In this document: in pieces, positions 25,861 to 34,460 of the stretch | Position numbering within the stretch: position 1 is the first letter of the stretch | Layout: each line of letters begins with the position of its first letter | DNA from: Salinisphaera hydrothermalis | GTDB lineage: Bacteria; Pseudomonadota; Gammaproteobacteria; Nevskiales; Salinisphaeraceae | Assembly: GCF_040361195.1 (NCBI RefSeq) | Contig: NZ_APNE01000013.1 | DNA: 64,000 nucleotides | Direction: 5' to 3' (one strand) | Notes under the pieces: model-generated | What the model was told of the DNA's origin: nothing | Database searches by the model: none | Seen by the model: only the letters and a program-made list of their open reading frames with translations | Made by a program: the position numbers and the translations under genes

Positions 25861-26604
25861 ATGACAACAAAGGTCGCCTTGGTCACCGGCGCGGGGCGTG
25901 GTATCGGCCGCGCCTGTGCCCTCGCGCTCGACGACATCGGATTCGAGCTCGTGCTCACCGGTCGCCGTGAGGCGCCGTTGGCAGAACTGGCCGGCGAACT
26001 ATCTGGCGATCCGCTGGTGGTGCCGACCGATGTTGCCGATTCGGTCGCGGTCGATCATCTGTTCGCGCAAATTGAGCAACGCTTCGGTCGGCTCGATCTG
26101 TTGTTCAACAACGCCGGGCTGAACATCCCGAGCACGGAATTCGGCGATATCGAGGAAGCGGACTGGCGCGCCTTGGTCGACGTCAATCTCACCGGCGCTT
26201 TTCTCTGTGCCCGGGCGGCGTATCGACTGATGAAACGCCAATCGCCGGCCGGCGGTCGCATCATCAACAACGGCTCGATTTCCGCGCATGTGCCGCGCCC
26301 CGGCTCGGCGCCCTATACCGCCAGCAAGCATGCCATCACCGGTCTGACCCGCTCGATCGCGCTGGACGGACGCGCCCACGGCATCAACTGCGGTCAGATC
26401 GATATCGGCAACGCCGCCAGCGATATGGCCGACGCAATGACGCAAGGCGTACCGCAGGCCGACGGCCGCATGGCTGCCGAACCGGTCATGGCAGTGGACA
26501 ACGTCGCCACGGCGATCCGCTTCATGGCCGAGTTGCCGCCGGACGTCAACGTGCCCTTCTTGACGATTATGGCCAGCGGCATGCCCTATATCGGACGCGG
26601 CTGA
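25861..26604 (+). CDS. SDR-family oxidoreductase
   Basis: A 247-residue classical short-chain dehydrogenase: cofactor motif TGAGRGIG (residues 9-16), NNAG near residue 84, and a catalytic Ser-Tyr-Lys set (NGSIS near 137, YTASK near 150). TGRRE after the second strand, with arginines, leans toward NADPH, but this is not decisive. The terminal PFLTIMASGMPYIGRG is found in many unassigned sugar and polyol dehydrogenases. It is the first gene of the sugar-catabolic block, so it may oxidise an aldose or alditol there. It ends in a hairpin-rich gap facing the Ldh2-type gene. Confidence 0.85.
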   Translation: MTTKVALVTGAGRGIGRACALALDDIGFELVLTGRREAPLAELAGELSGDPLVVPTDVADSVAVDHLFAQIEQRFGRLDLLFNNAGLNIPSTEFGDIEEADWRALVDVNLTGAFLCARAAYRLMKRQSPAGGRIINNGSISAHVPRPGSAPYTASKHAITGLTRSIALDGRAHGINCGQIDIGNAASDMADAMTQGVPQADGRMAAEPVMAVDNVATAIRFMAELPPDVNVPFLTIMASGMPYIGRG

Positions 26605-26826
26605 AGCCGCCCGACGCCCGGTCGGCCGGGCCTCCGCCCGGGCCGGCACCGGAAAGCGGCGCTGTTTCGAACGCTGATCAGTGCGATCGACCGGATGACC
26701 GCGCATGGCCGGTGAGGCCAACCGTATAACCCGAGCCTTGGCGCGGGGCGAGCGTGGTCGTCGCGACTGGCGTCGCTAAACGTAGAATCCTGACTGGGCA
26801 ACAACGCCCCCGCGGCATCCGCCCCG
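26605..26826. terminator. Hairpin-rich gap between convergent dehydrogenase genes
   Basis: No gene. GCGGCT/AGCCGC brackets the SDR stop codon itself. A second stem near 26628-26650 pairs CGGCCGGGC with GCCCGGGCCG (one bulged base). No T-run is present, so this is a weak or Rho-assisted stop between facing genes. Confidence 0.4.
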
Positions 26827-26830
26827 TGTG

Positions 26831-27940
26831 TCAGGACGCGGCCCGCAGCGGCGGCGCCTCGATGTGCAGACGCTGCGACCAGTCGCGTATTTCGGCTGCG
26901 AGGCCGGGCTCGATGGGTATACCCTCGCGGCGGCGTTGTCGTTCGCAGCGATACTCGGGATCCCCAGGCGCCAGTACTTCCGCGCCCTCGCGAGCCGGCA
27001 TCGCCCGAGCCTCTGCCGCCATGCGCGCGACTTCCACGGCAAGCGCATCGCCACCAAAAAACCGACCCGGATCGATGGCCATCATCAGCGAGCCCAGATT
27101 GCGTCTCGCCTCGAGATCGCCGTACATTGCCGCGATATGCGGGCCGAAGGTCATGCCGTTGAGCAGGCCACAGAGCACGTCGATCATGAAACCCAGCGCA
27201 TAGCCCTTGTGCTCGGCGAACGGCAGCAGCGAACGCGCCGCCTCGGCGTCGGTCGTCGGCTCGCCCTCGGCATCGATCGCCGTACCCGGCGGGAGCGACA
27301 CGCCGTCGCGGCGCGCGTTCATCACGCGGTTGAACGGGATAATGCTGGTCGCGGTATCCAGACAGACAGGCTCGCCCTCGGCGCTCGGCACGGCGATACA
27401 GATCGGGTTCGTGCCGAGAAAAGCGTGCCGGCCCGCATGCGGCGCCACGAACGCATCGGAATGCGTGAAGGCAATTCCGATCATGCCGCGAGCGGCGGCC
27501 TGCCGGCCATACAGACCGATCGCGCCGCAGTGACTCGAGTGGTAACACCCAACCACCCCGGCCCCGGCCTCCTCCGCGCATTGGATGGCCTGATTCATGG
27601 CGGCATCGCAGACCACCATGCCGAGCCCGTGGCCGCCATCCACCGAGGCCGTGGCCGGCCCGGTACGCTCGATCTTCAGCGCCGGCTTCGCCTCGATCGA
27701 TCCTCGATCCAGACGGTTCAGATAGTGCGGCAAACGCGCGATACCGTGGGTATCGATGCCCCAGAGGCTAGTCTGGACCAGGCAGTTCGCGACCAGCGTC
27801 GCATCTTCCACGCCGAGGTTCTGGCGCTGTAAGACCTCTGCCGCCCAGCGCCGCAGTGCATCGGCATCCACGACATCGGAAGTCAAACCGGTTTCATCGC
27901 GCATTGGCGTTGTACGGTGGTCGAATACAACCCCGAACAT
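26831..27940 (-). CDS. Malate/L-lactate dehydrogenase-type (Ldh2 family) oxidoreductase
   Basis: A 369-residue NAD(P)-dependent oxidoreductase of the Ldh2/YbiC/AllD family, distinct from classical LDH/MDH. Family marks are WGIDTHGIARLPHY near residue 60, SSHCGAIGLYG near 134, FLGTNPICIAVPS near 175, the cofactor-region segment CLDTATSIIPFNRV near 195, and HKGYALGFMIDVLCGLL near 245. Members reduce 2-keto acids, including 2-keto-3-deoxy sugar acids, to hydroxy acids. Its neighbours suggest a sugar-acid substrate. The start may be ATG 27940 or ATG 27904; neither has a clear ribosome site. An inverted repeat GTTGTA...TACAAC lies at 27909-27931, between the two candidate starts. Confidence 0.87.
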   Translation of the reverse strand: MFGVVFDHRTTPMRDETGLTSDVVDADALRRWAAEVLQRQNLGVEDATLVANCLVQTSLWGIDTHGIARLPHYLNRLDRGSIEAKPALKIERTGPATASVDGGHGLGMVVCDAAMNQAIQCAEEAGAGVVGCYHSSHCGAIGLYGRQAAARGMIGIAFTHSDAFVAPHAGRHAFLGTNPICIAVPSAEGEPVCLDTATSIIPFNRVMNARRDGVSLPPGTAIDAEGEPTTDAEAARSLLPFAEHKGYALGFMIDVLCGLLNGMTFGPHIAAMYGDLEARRNLGSLMMAIDPGRFFGGDALAVEVARMAAEARAMPAREGAEVLAPGDPEYRCERQRRREGIPIEPGLAAEIRDWSQRLHIEAPPLRAAS

Positions 27941-27959
27941 AGCGGTTTTGGATCTGCAT

Positions 27960-27970
27960 TGGTATAACAG
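27960..27970 (+). promoter_or_regulatory. Candidate GntR (FadR-type) operator before the dehydratase gene
   Basis: TGGTATAACAG matches the TNGTNNNACNA half-palindromic pattern known for FadR-subfamily regulators at every fixed position but the last, and contains a good -10 hexamer, TATAAC. The same 11 bases recur at 30642-30652 before the transporter operon. The regulator gene lies between the two sites. Confidence 0.6.
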
Positions 27971-28035
27971 CTCTACCTAAGTTTTAGACGGCTCGACCGA
28001 GCCGCGTCATAACAAAGCAGAGGAGATGGCCCGCC

Positions 28036-29571
28036 ATGACCGCATCGCTTGCCAACGACGGCCCAACAATCCGGCTCCACGACGACGACAACGTGGTGAT
28101 CGCCCGCCATTCGATCGCGGCCGGCGAAACGCTCGACGAAGCCGGCGTGACGGTCGCGTCCAACATTCCGGCCGGGCACAAGATTGCCGTGCGCGCGATC
28201 GCGGCGGGCGAGCCAGTACTGCGCTACGGGCAGATCATCGGCTTCGCGTCGGAGACGATCGAAGCCGGCACGCACGTACATATGCACAATCTTGCCATGG
28301 GTGACGTCACGCCCGACTATGCCTTCTGCGAGGACGCCCGTCCGACCCGTTTCGTCGAGCAACCGGCCACGTTCGCGGGCTATCGTCGCGCCGACGGCCG
28401 GGCCGGTACGCGTAATTACGTGGCGATCGTATCGAGCGTGAACTGTTCGGCCACCGCGGCGCGACACATCGCCGACGGTTTTCGTTTTTCCGGCGAACTC
28501 GACGCCTATCCCGACGTCGACGGCGTTATCGCGCTGACCCATCAGGGCGGCTGCGGCATGGCGGATTCGGGCGAAGGCTTCGAGATGCTCAAGCGTACGC
28601 TACAGGGCTATGCCGATCACCCCAACGTGGCGGCCGTGCTGTTTCTCGGCCTCGGCTGCGAAGTAATGCAGGTCGGTGGGCTACAGCGTATCGAGGGCCT
28701 GCGATCGATCAAGCCGGTTCGCTCGATGACCATTCAGGCCACCGGCGGAACACGCCAGACGATCGAGCGCGCCACTGCGCTGATCCGAGAACTGCTCCCG
28801 GAAATCAACCAAGCCAAGCGCGAACCGATCCCAGCGGCCGAGCTGTGTGTGGCGCTGCAATGCGGCGGCTCGGACAGCTATTCCGGCATCACGGCCAATC
28901 CGGCGCTGGGCTATGCGGTCGATCGGCTGGTGGAACATGGCGGCACCGCGATTCTGTCGGAAACGCCCGAGATCTACGGCGCCGAGCATCTGCTCACACG
29001 CCGCGCCGTGTCACCGCAGGTCGCCGAGCGCTTACTCGAGCGCATCCGTTGGTGGGAGGCCTACACCCGCCGCGAAGGTGCCGAAATGAATAACAACCCC
29101 TCGCCCGGCAACAAGGCCGGCGGCATTACGACGATTCTGGAGAAATCGCTCGGCGCGGTCGCCAAGGGCGGCACCACCAATTTGGTTGATGTCTACGAGT
29201 ACGCCGAACGCGTGACCGCCAAGGGCTTCGTCTATATGGACACACCCGGCTACGACCCGGTCGCCGCCACCGGCCAGGTCGCCGGTGGCGCTAACCTGGT
29301 CTGCTTTACCACGGGCCGGGGATCGGCCTTCGGCGCCAAGCCCTCGCCTTCGATCAAGCTGGCCACGAATACGACGCTCTACGAACGCCAGACCGAGGAC
29401 ATGGACATCAACTGCGGCGGGATCGCGACCGGCGACGAAACCCTGGCCGAATGCGGCGAACGTATCTTCGCGCACATGCTGGCCGTGGCCTCGGGCGAAC
29501 CCAGCAAAAGCGAAGCATTCGGTTACGGCGACAATGAGTTCGTGCCGTGGCAGCTCGGCGCGACCATGTAG
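28036..29571 (+). CDS. UxaA-family sugar-acid dehydratase (altronate dehydratase-like)
   Basis: A 511-residue fused enzyme. The N-terminal SAF domain (about residues 15-95) has GHKIAVRAIAAGEPVLRYG and GTHVHMHN. The large C-terminal domain has the UxaA/GarD marks YRRADGRAGTRNYVAIVSSVNCSA, THQGGCGM, GLGCEV, LQCGGSDSYSG and NPSPGNKAGGITTILEKSLG. Iron-dependent enzymes of this family dehydrate D-altronate, D-galactarate or related aldonates to 2-keto-3-deoxy acids. Which acid is used cannot be told from sequence. Flanking dehydrogenase, lactonase and sugar importer genes support a role in sugar-acid breakdown. Confidence 0.88.
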   Translation: MTASLANDGPTIRLHDDDNVVIARHSIAAGETLDEAGVTVASNIPAGHKIAVRAIAAGEPVLRYGQIIGFASETIEAGTHVHMHNLAMGDVTPDYAFCEDARPTRFVEQPATFAGYRRADGRAGTRNYVAIVSSVNCSATAARHIADGFRFSGELDAYPDVDGVIALTHQGGCGMADSGEGFEMLKRTLQGYADHPNVAAVLFLGLGCEVMQVGGLQRIEGLRSIKPVRSMTIQATGGTRQTIERATALIRELLPEINQAKREPIPAAELCVALQCGGSDSYSGITANPALGYAVDRLVEHGGTAILSETPEIYGAEHLLTRRAVSPQVAERLLERIRWWEAYTRREGAEMNNNPSPGNKAGGITTILEKSLGAVAKGGTTNLVDVYEYAERVTAKGFVYMDTPGYDPVAATGQVAGGANLVCFTTGRGSAFGAKPSPSIKLATNTTLYERQTEDMDINCGGIATGDETLAECGERIFAHMLAVASGEPSKSEAFGYGDNEFVPWQLGATM

Positions 29572-29628
29572 GCGCCGTATCGCGGGCTCGCCGCGAGGTA
29601 CGCCCAGTCCACCCGACACACACCGCCG

Positions 29629-29661
29629 AAAAATAAGCCGGCGCTTGTCCGGCTATTTTTT
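29629..29661. terminator. Terminator between the dehydratase and GntR genes
   Basis: AGCCGG pairs with CCGGCT across a 7-nt loop and is flanked by AAAAATA on the left and TATTTTTT on the right, so it can stop transcripts from both facing genes. Confidence 0.85.
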
Positions 29662-29712
29662 CCTACCGCTTACGCGAACGACAACCGTTGCCCGACGGTG
29701 CGTCCCGGTCGA

Positions 29713-30432
29713 CTAGTAATCGCGGCTACCGGCCCGCATACGACGATAGACGCCGTAGTGCTGGTCGAGATGTTCGCGCATGGCGAGATCGGCGTCTTCC
29801 GGCTCGCCGCGCTCGATGGCCTGAAAAATCCGTTCGTGGGCCGCCAGCGCGATACGATCCTGCCCCGGTTGTTCGAGCGCCACCGCACGGCGATCGTCGA
29901 GCCACTGGGCCATGGCATCGTGTACGGCGGTATAAACCGGATTGCCCGGAATCGCCGCGATCACGCGATGAAACGCAATATCGGTACGCTTGAACTCGGC
30001 TTCGTCACCAACCGCTGCCGCATTGGCTGCCAGCGCCGCGTGGAGCGCTTCGACATCTTCCGCGCGAGCCTGCCCTGCCGCTTGGCGGGCCATGGCGGTT
30101 TCGAAAACAGCGCGGGCCTCCTGGAAATGATGCTGACCGGCCACGCTCGACAACAAATGCCCCATCACGCCGGATAGCCCTTCGAGCACGACGGCGGGCG
30201 TTGGCCGGATTACCTGGGCACGCGACCCACTGGCCAGCGCGACCAACCCCATTTTTTCGAGCGCGAAAAGTGCCTCGCGAATCGTGGGACGACCGACGCC
30301 GAACTGCGCCATGAGCGCGCGCTCCGACGGCAGGCGATCCCCCGGCTTGAAGTGCTCGGAGACGATATCGTGCTCGAGCTGGCGGGTGACTTGGTCGGAA
30401 AGTTTCGTGCGTTCGATCTGGTATCGGGCCAT
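29713..30432 (-). CDS. GntR-family transcriptional regulator, FadR (FCD) subfamily
   Basis: A 239-residue repressor-type protein. The N-terminal winged helix has GDRLPSERALMAQFGVGRPTIREAL (residues 31-55), the classic GntR recognition region. The C-terminal FCD helical domain binds a small ligand; FHRVIAA near 150 and the HERIF and REHLDQHY histidines near 200-225 are the usual metal/ligand positions. Such regulators respond to sugar acids or other carboxylates. The start at ATG 30432 is chosen because the upstream extension to 30555 lacks family character. It faces the dehydratase gene and is divergent from the transporter operon, and both of these have the same operator-like site. Confidence 0.88.
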   Translation of the reverse strand: MARYQIERTKLSDQVTRQLEHDIVSEHFKPGDRLPSERALMAQFGVGRPTIREALFALEKMGLVALASGSRAQVIRPTPAVVLEGLSGVMGHLLSSVAGQHHFQEARAVFETAMARQAAGQARAEDVEALHAALAANAAAVGDEAEFKRTDIAFHRVIAAIPGNPVYTAVHDAMAQWLDDRRAVALEQPGQDRIALAAHERIFQAIERGEPEDADLAMREHLDQHYGVYRRMRAGSRDY

Positions 30433-30736
30433 GGCATTCGCTTCGAAGAACGCATCCGGGATGCGTCGTACGGTTTCGGGACAAAGGGCACCAGCTCCCA
30501 CGCTGGCTGATGCGCAGCACCCGTCGACAAGTCGACACTCTGCCGCCAGTTGCATCGTGCAACAAGCCGGGCCTAAACGAGCGGTCTAAGACCAAAGCGT
30601 ATGTTGCTCATAGAGAGCCCCGCTGTTAGACATAACACGACTGGTATAACAGGCTGACAGGCTGGAGTGAACTCCGGGCTCGACGTTATGCCGGCACCAC
30701 CACAACAAAGACTCGGCATCTCGGAGGAGACACGAT
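30433..30736. other. Divergent promoter region between GntR and transporter genes
   Basis: 304 bp without a gene. The transporter side is A/T-richer and holds the operator-like TGGTATAACAG at 30642-30652, with TATAAC as a probable -10, followed by a short direct repeat (CTGACAGGCTG). GGAGG-like sequence at about 30722 is the ribosome site of the binding-protein gene. No copy of the 11-bp site was seen close to the regulator start. Confidence 0.6.
30642..30652 (+). promoter_or_regulatory. Candidate GntR (FadR-type) operator before the sugar ABC operon
   Basis: Identical to the site at 27960-27970 over 11 bases. The surrounding CTGGTATAACAG is nearly palindromic. It overlaps a -10-like TATAAC, as expected for repression by the adjacent GntR protein. 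Confidence 0.6.
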
Positions 30737-31831
30737 ATGAAACGAAGGGACCTTCTCGTACAGGCCGCCGGCGGCCTCGGTTCGGCCATGCTGCTCGGCG
30801 CGCTGCCGTCGATGGCCTGGGCCGACAACTCGGCCTGCTACAAGGCCTGGAGCGGCAGCACCAAGATGTTCTCCTGGCCGCATACCAAAAAGCCGCCGTA
30901 TCGAATCGCGCTCAGCAATTCGTACATCGGCAACGAATGGCGCGCCGAAATGGCGACGATCGCGAAGATGTACGCCAACCGTCCGGAGGTCAAAAAGCTG
31001 ATCAAGGACTTCAAGATTTCCAGCGCCGGCAATGACGTCAACGCCCAGATCGCGCAGATCAACCAGATGATCCTGTCCGGCGTGGACGCCATCGTGCTCG
31101 ACGCCGCCAGCCCGACCGGATTGAATTCGACCATCGAACGGGCCGCGAACGCCGGCGTGCTTGTGGTGTCCTTCGACAACGTCGTGACCACCGACAAGGC
31201 GATCACGATCAACCAGGACCAGTTCGACATGGGCAAGCGCTGGGCCGATTTCGTGATCAAGCACACCGGCGGCAAGGGCCATGTGTTGGTGGTCCGCGGC
31301 GTGGCCGGCACCTTCGTCGACCAGCAGCGCTACAAGGGCGGCAAGTCGGTATTCGACAAACACCCCGACATCAAGACCACCGAGGTCTACGGCAACTGGG
31401 ATAACGGCACGGCCCAGAAAGTCACGGCCAATGCCATTGCCTCGGGTGCCAAGTTCGACGCGGTGTGGAGCGAAGGCGGCGACAGCGGCGTGGTCAACGC
31501 ATTCAAGCAGCACGGGCTCAAGATGCCGCCGATCGCCGGTGAGGCCGAGAACGGCTTCCGCCTCGCAGCCGCCAAGGACGGCTTCCCGATGATGTCGATC
31601 GGCCAGTCGGCCGGCCTGGTCGCGCTCTCGATGAAGGTCGCACTCAGCGTATTGCAGGGCGAGAAGGTGCCCCAGTCGATCCAGTCGCCGCTGAATATCG
31701 TGACCAACGACAACCTCGAAAAAGGGAAGAATTACTTCACCGGCGTGCCGGACAGTTTCTTCGACGGGGTGAGCGTGCCCGATTGCGGTCTGCACTTCGA
31801 CGCCAAACAGGTCTACCACGGCATCGACTGA
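30737..31831 (+). CDS. Sugar ABC transporter substrate-binding protein
   Basis: A 364-residue periplasmic protein of the ribose/galactose-binding type (Peripla_BP_4). The N-terminus MKRRDLLVQAAGGLGSAMLLG carries a twin-arginine-like RRDLL motif, so export by Tat is possible; cleavage is probably near SMAWA-DN. The mature part has the repeated-lobe pattern: RIALSNSYIGNEWRAEM, QINQMILSGVDAIVLDAASPTGLN, VVVSFDN-type hinge, GGKGHVLVVRGVAGT and FDAVWSEGGDSG. It is the first gene of the importer operon, followed by a strong stem that may raise its level over the membrane parts. Confidence 0.92.
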   Translation: MKRRDLLVQAAGGLGSAMLLGALPSMAWADNSACYKAWSGSTKMFSWPHTKKPPYRIALSNSYIGNEWRAEMATIAKMYANRPEVKKLIKDFKISSAGNDVNAQIAQINQMILSGVDAIVLDAASPTGLNSTIERAANAGVLVVSFDNVVTTDKAITINQDQFDMGKRWADFVIKHTGGKGHVLVVRGVAGTFVDQQRYKGGKSVFDKHPDIKTTEVYGNWDNGTAQKVTANAIASGAKFDAVWSEGGDSGVVNAFKQHGLKMPPIAGEAENGFRLAAAKDGFPMMSIGQSAGLVALSMKVALSVLQGEKVPQSIQSPLNIVTNDNLEKGKNYFTGVPDSFFDGVSVPDCGLHFDAKQVYHGID

Positions 31832-31852
31832 TCCGGCGACCGTCCGTACGAC

Positions 31853-31878
31853 GGGCGGGTGCCGACAAGCACCCGCCC
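31853..31878 (+). terminator. Intra-operon stem after the binding-protein gene
   Basis: A perfect 10-bp stem (GGGCGGGTGC at 31853-31862, GCACCCGCCC at 31869-31878) with a 6-nt loop is followed by a short CTTTT stretch. Such stems between the binding protein and ATPase genes usually stabilise the upstream RNA or stop part of the transcription. Confidence 0.7.
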
Positions 31879-31903
31879 TTCGAGGCCTTTTGTGTAACCG
31901 ACT

Positions 31904-33502
31904 ATGAGCCCTCCCATGGCCGATTCATCCGAATCCGGCGCGTTCAACGATGCGCCGGCCCTCGAAGCGAGCGGCATCGCCAAACACTTCGCCGGCACCA
32001 TCGCCCTCGACAACGCCGATTTCAGTTGTCGTCGCGGCGAGGTCCACGTGCTCCTCGGCGCCAACGGCGCGGGTAAGAGCACCCTGGTCAAGATTCTCTG
32101 CGGCGTGCAGCCGCCGGACGCGGGTACGATTCGCTTGGCGGGCGAGCCAGTCAAGCTCGAGAATCCGATCCGGGCCGCCGAACTCGGCGTGGCCGCCGTA
32201 TTTCAGGAGCTGTCCCTGGCGCCGCATCTGACGGTGGCCGAGAACATCATGCTCGCGCACGAACCGACCGGGCCGCTCGGCCAGATCCGCGGTCGCGAAC
32301 TCCGCCGCCGGGTAACCGAGCTGTTCGAGCAGATCGGCATCGATCACATCAAACCGAACACTCTAACCGGGCGACTGACGCTGGCCGATCAGCAGCTCGT
32401 CGAGATCGCCAAGGCACTCTCCCACGACCCGAAGACGCTGATCGTCGACGAAGGCACGTCGGCGCTCGGCCAGGAAGAGGTCCGGCGGCTGTTCGATCTG
32501 CTGGGCCGGCTGCGTGAGCGCGGCACGGCCATCATCTTCATTTCGCACCGTATGGCCGAAGTCCGCGAAATCGCCGACCGGCTGACGGTGTTCCGCAATG
32601 GCACCAATGTCGGTACGGTCGACGCTGCGGACATGGACGAGAGTCATCTCGTGGAACTGATGCTCGGTGAACGCATCGAGCAATCGTTTCCCGAGCGCGC
32701 GCCGCGACCGACCGATAACGACATTCTGCTCGACGTGGACCATCTGAGCGCAGGCGAACTGTTGCATGACATCAGTTTTCAGCTGCGGCGTGGCGAAGTC
32801 CTGGGTATCGCCGGCCTCGAGGGCCAGGGCCAGGGGGATCTGCTGCTGGCGTTGTTCGGCATGGTCCGTCGCCTGTCCGGCGACGTTCGTGTTGCCGGCA
32901 AGCCCGTGAATCTGGGCTCGCCCTGGAAGGCGATCCGGGCCGGATTCGCGCTCATTCCGGAAGACCGGAAAACGCAGGGTCTGCTCCAGCCCCAGTCGCT
33001 GCGCGAGAACATCGCGCTTGCCAGCCTGAAGAACCTGAGCCGCGGCGGGCTGATTGACCGCGCGCGCGAACGCCGTACCGCCGACGAAGGCATGAAGCGC
33101 ATGGAGATCAAGGCGGCGAGCATGGAAACGCCGGTCGCCGCGCTGTCCGGCGGTAACCAGCAGAAGGTGGTCATTGCCAAGTGGCTGGAGACCGGCGGCG
33201 ATATCTTTCTGTTTTACGACCCCAGCCGCGGCGTCGACGTGGGCACCAAGCGTGCCTTCTACGAACTGATCGGCGAACTCGCGCGGGCCGGCAAGGCGGT
33301 GATGCTCTACAGCACCGAACTGTCCGAACTGGTCGGCGTTTGTCATCGCGTGCTGGTCATGAACGACCGCCGCATCGCCGAAACCCTCGAGGATACGGAC
33401 ATTACGGAAAACGCCATCCTCGCCGCCTCGCTGGGCGTGCGCGAGCGTGCCGGCGCCGACGCCGAGCCGGCCGCCACTCGGAACATCGGAGCCGCCTCGT
33501 GA
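31904..33502 (+). CDS. Sugar ABC transporter ATP-binding protein (RbsA/MglA-like, two domains)
   Basis: A 532-residue double ATPase. The first domain has the Walker A GANGAGKST at residues 52-60, an altered signature LTLADQQLVEIA and Walker B LIVDEGTSAL. The second domain has a degenerate Walker A (GLEGQGQGD near 306), a clean signature LSGGNQQKVVIAKW and FYDPSRGVDVGTKR. One active and one degenerate site is the normal pattern for this family. The stop overlaps the GTG start of the first permease. Confidence 0.93.
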   Translation: MSPPMADSSESGAFNDAPALEASGIAKHFAGTIALDNADFSCRRGEVHVLLGANGAGKSTLVKILCGVQPPDAGTIRLAGEPVKLENPIRAAELGVAAVFQELSLAPHLTVAENIMLAHEPTGPLGQIRGRELRRRVTELFEQIGIDHIKPNTLTGRLTLADQQLVEIAKALSHDPKTLIVDEGTSALGQEEVRRLFDLLGRLRERGTAIIFISHRMAEVREIADRLTVFRNGTNVGTVDAADMDESHLVELMLGERIEQSFPERAPRPTDNDILLDVDHLSAGELLHDISFQLRRGEVLGIAGLEGQGQGDLLLALFGMVRRLSGDVRVAGKPVNLGSPWKAIRAGFALIPEDRKTQGLLQPQSLRENIALASLKNLSRGGLIDRARERRTADEGMKRMEIKAASMETPVAALSGGNQQKVVIAKWLETGGDIFLFYDPSRGVDVGTKRAFYELIGELARAGKAVMLYSTELSELVGVCHRVLVMNDRRIAETLEDTDITENAILAASLGVRERAGADAEPAATRNIGAAS

Positions 33503-34458
33503 TCATCGAACGCTATTACAGTTCCCTGACCGCCGTCATCGGCCTCGTGCTGCTGGCGATCCTATTCGCCTACATCCAGCCGATGATTCTCTCGCCGTTC
33601 GGCGTCACCATGTCGGCCAACCAGGGCACCACGCTGGCGCTGGCCGCCCTCGCGCAGCTCGTAGTGGTGCTGACGGGCGGCGTGGATCTGTCGGTCGGTG
33701 CGATGGTCGGCCTGACCAATGCGATCGCGGCCACTTATATGGGTACCCACCCGGCGATCGCCACCCTGGTGATCATCGGCACCCTGTTCGCCGGCACCCT
33801 GGCCGGATTCGTCAACGGGCTGATCGTGGCCTACGGGCGTATTCAGCCGATCATCGTCACGCTGGCCACGCTCTATATCTATACCGGCATCGGCCTGGTG
33901 GTCCGTCCGCAGCCGGGCGGAACGGTGCCGAGCGGGTTCGCCAACGCGCTGACCGGCTCCTGGGGCTATCTGCCGTACGGCCTGATCTTCCTGCTCGTGG
34001 TGGTCGGTGTCGCCTGGGTGCCACTGATGCGCTCGCGGCTCGGCCGGGCGATCAAGGCGGTCGGCGATAACCGCAACGGCGCGCGTGTGTCCGGCATCTC
34101 GGTCGCCCGGACCGAACTCTGGGCCTATACCGCCGGCGGTTTCTTTGCGGCCTGCGCCGGCATCTTCCTGACCGCCCAGACGACCTCCGGCGACCCGACC
34201 ATCGGCACCAGCTATACGCTGAACTCGGTGGCCGCCGTGGTATTCGGCGGCGCGGTGCTCGGCGGCGGGCGAGGCGTGGCGCTCGGCCCGATCTGCGGCG
34301 CCTATTTCCTGTCGCTGCTGATCAGCGTGTTGTTCGCCAGCGGCGTATCGCCCTTCTATCAGAACCTGCTGCAGGGCGCGATTCTCGTGATCGTGCTGGC
34401 AGCCGCCAACGTCTGGCGGCTGCGCACGCGGCACTGGCTCAACGTGATGTCCAACTAG
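33499..34458 (+). CDS. Sugar ABC transporter permease (RbsC-like), first copy
   Basis: A 319-residue protein with about nine or ten membrane segments of the BPD_transp_2 family. Marks are LAALAQLVVVLTGGVDLSVGAMVGLTN near residue 45 and GGAVLGGGRGVALGPICGAYF near 250. The GTG at 33499 overlaps the ATPase stop (GTGA), giving the expected N-terminus VIIERYYSSLTAVIGLVLL. A longer frame from 33181 lies inside the ATPase gene and is rejected. Confidence 0.92.
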   Translation: MIIERYYSSLTAVIGLVLLAILFAYIQPMILSPFGVTMSANQGTTLALAALAQLVVVLTGGVDLSVGAMVGLTNAIAATYMGTHPAIATLVIIGTLFAGTLAGFVNGLIVAYGRIQPIIVTLATLYIYTGIGLVVRPQPGGTVPSGFANALTGSWGYLPYGLIFLLVVVGVAWVPLMRSRLGRAIKAVGDNRNGARVSGISVARTELWAYTAGGFFAACAGIFLTAQTTSGDPTIGTSYTLNSVAAVVFGGAVLGGGRGVALGPICGAYFLSLLISVLFASGVSPFYQNLLQGAILVIVLAAANVWRLRTRHWLNVMSN

Positions 34459-34460
34459 AT

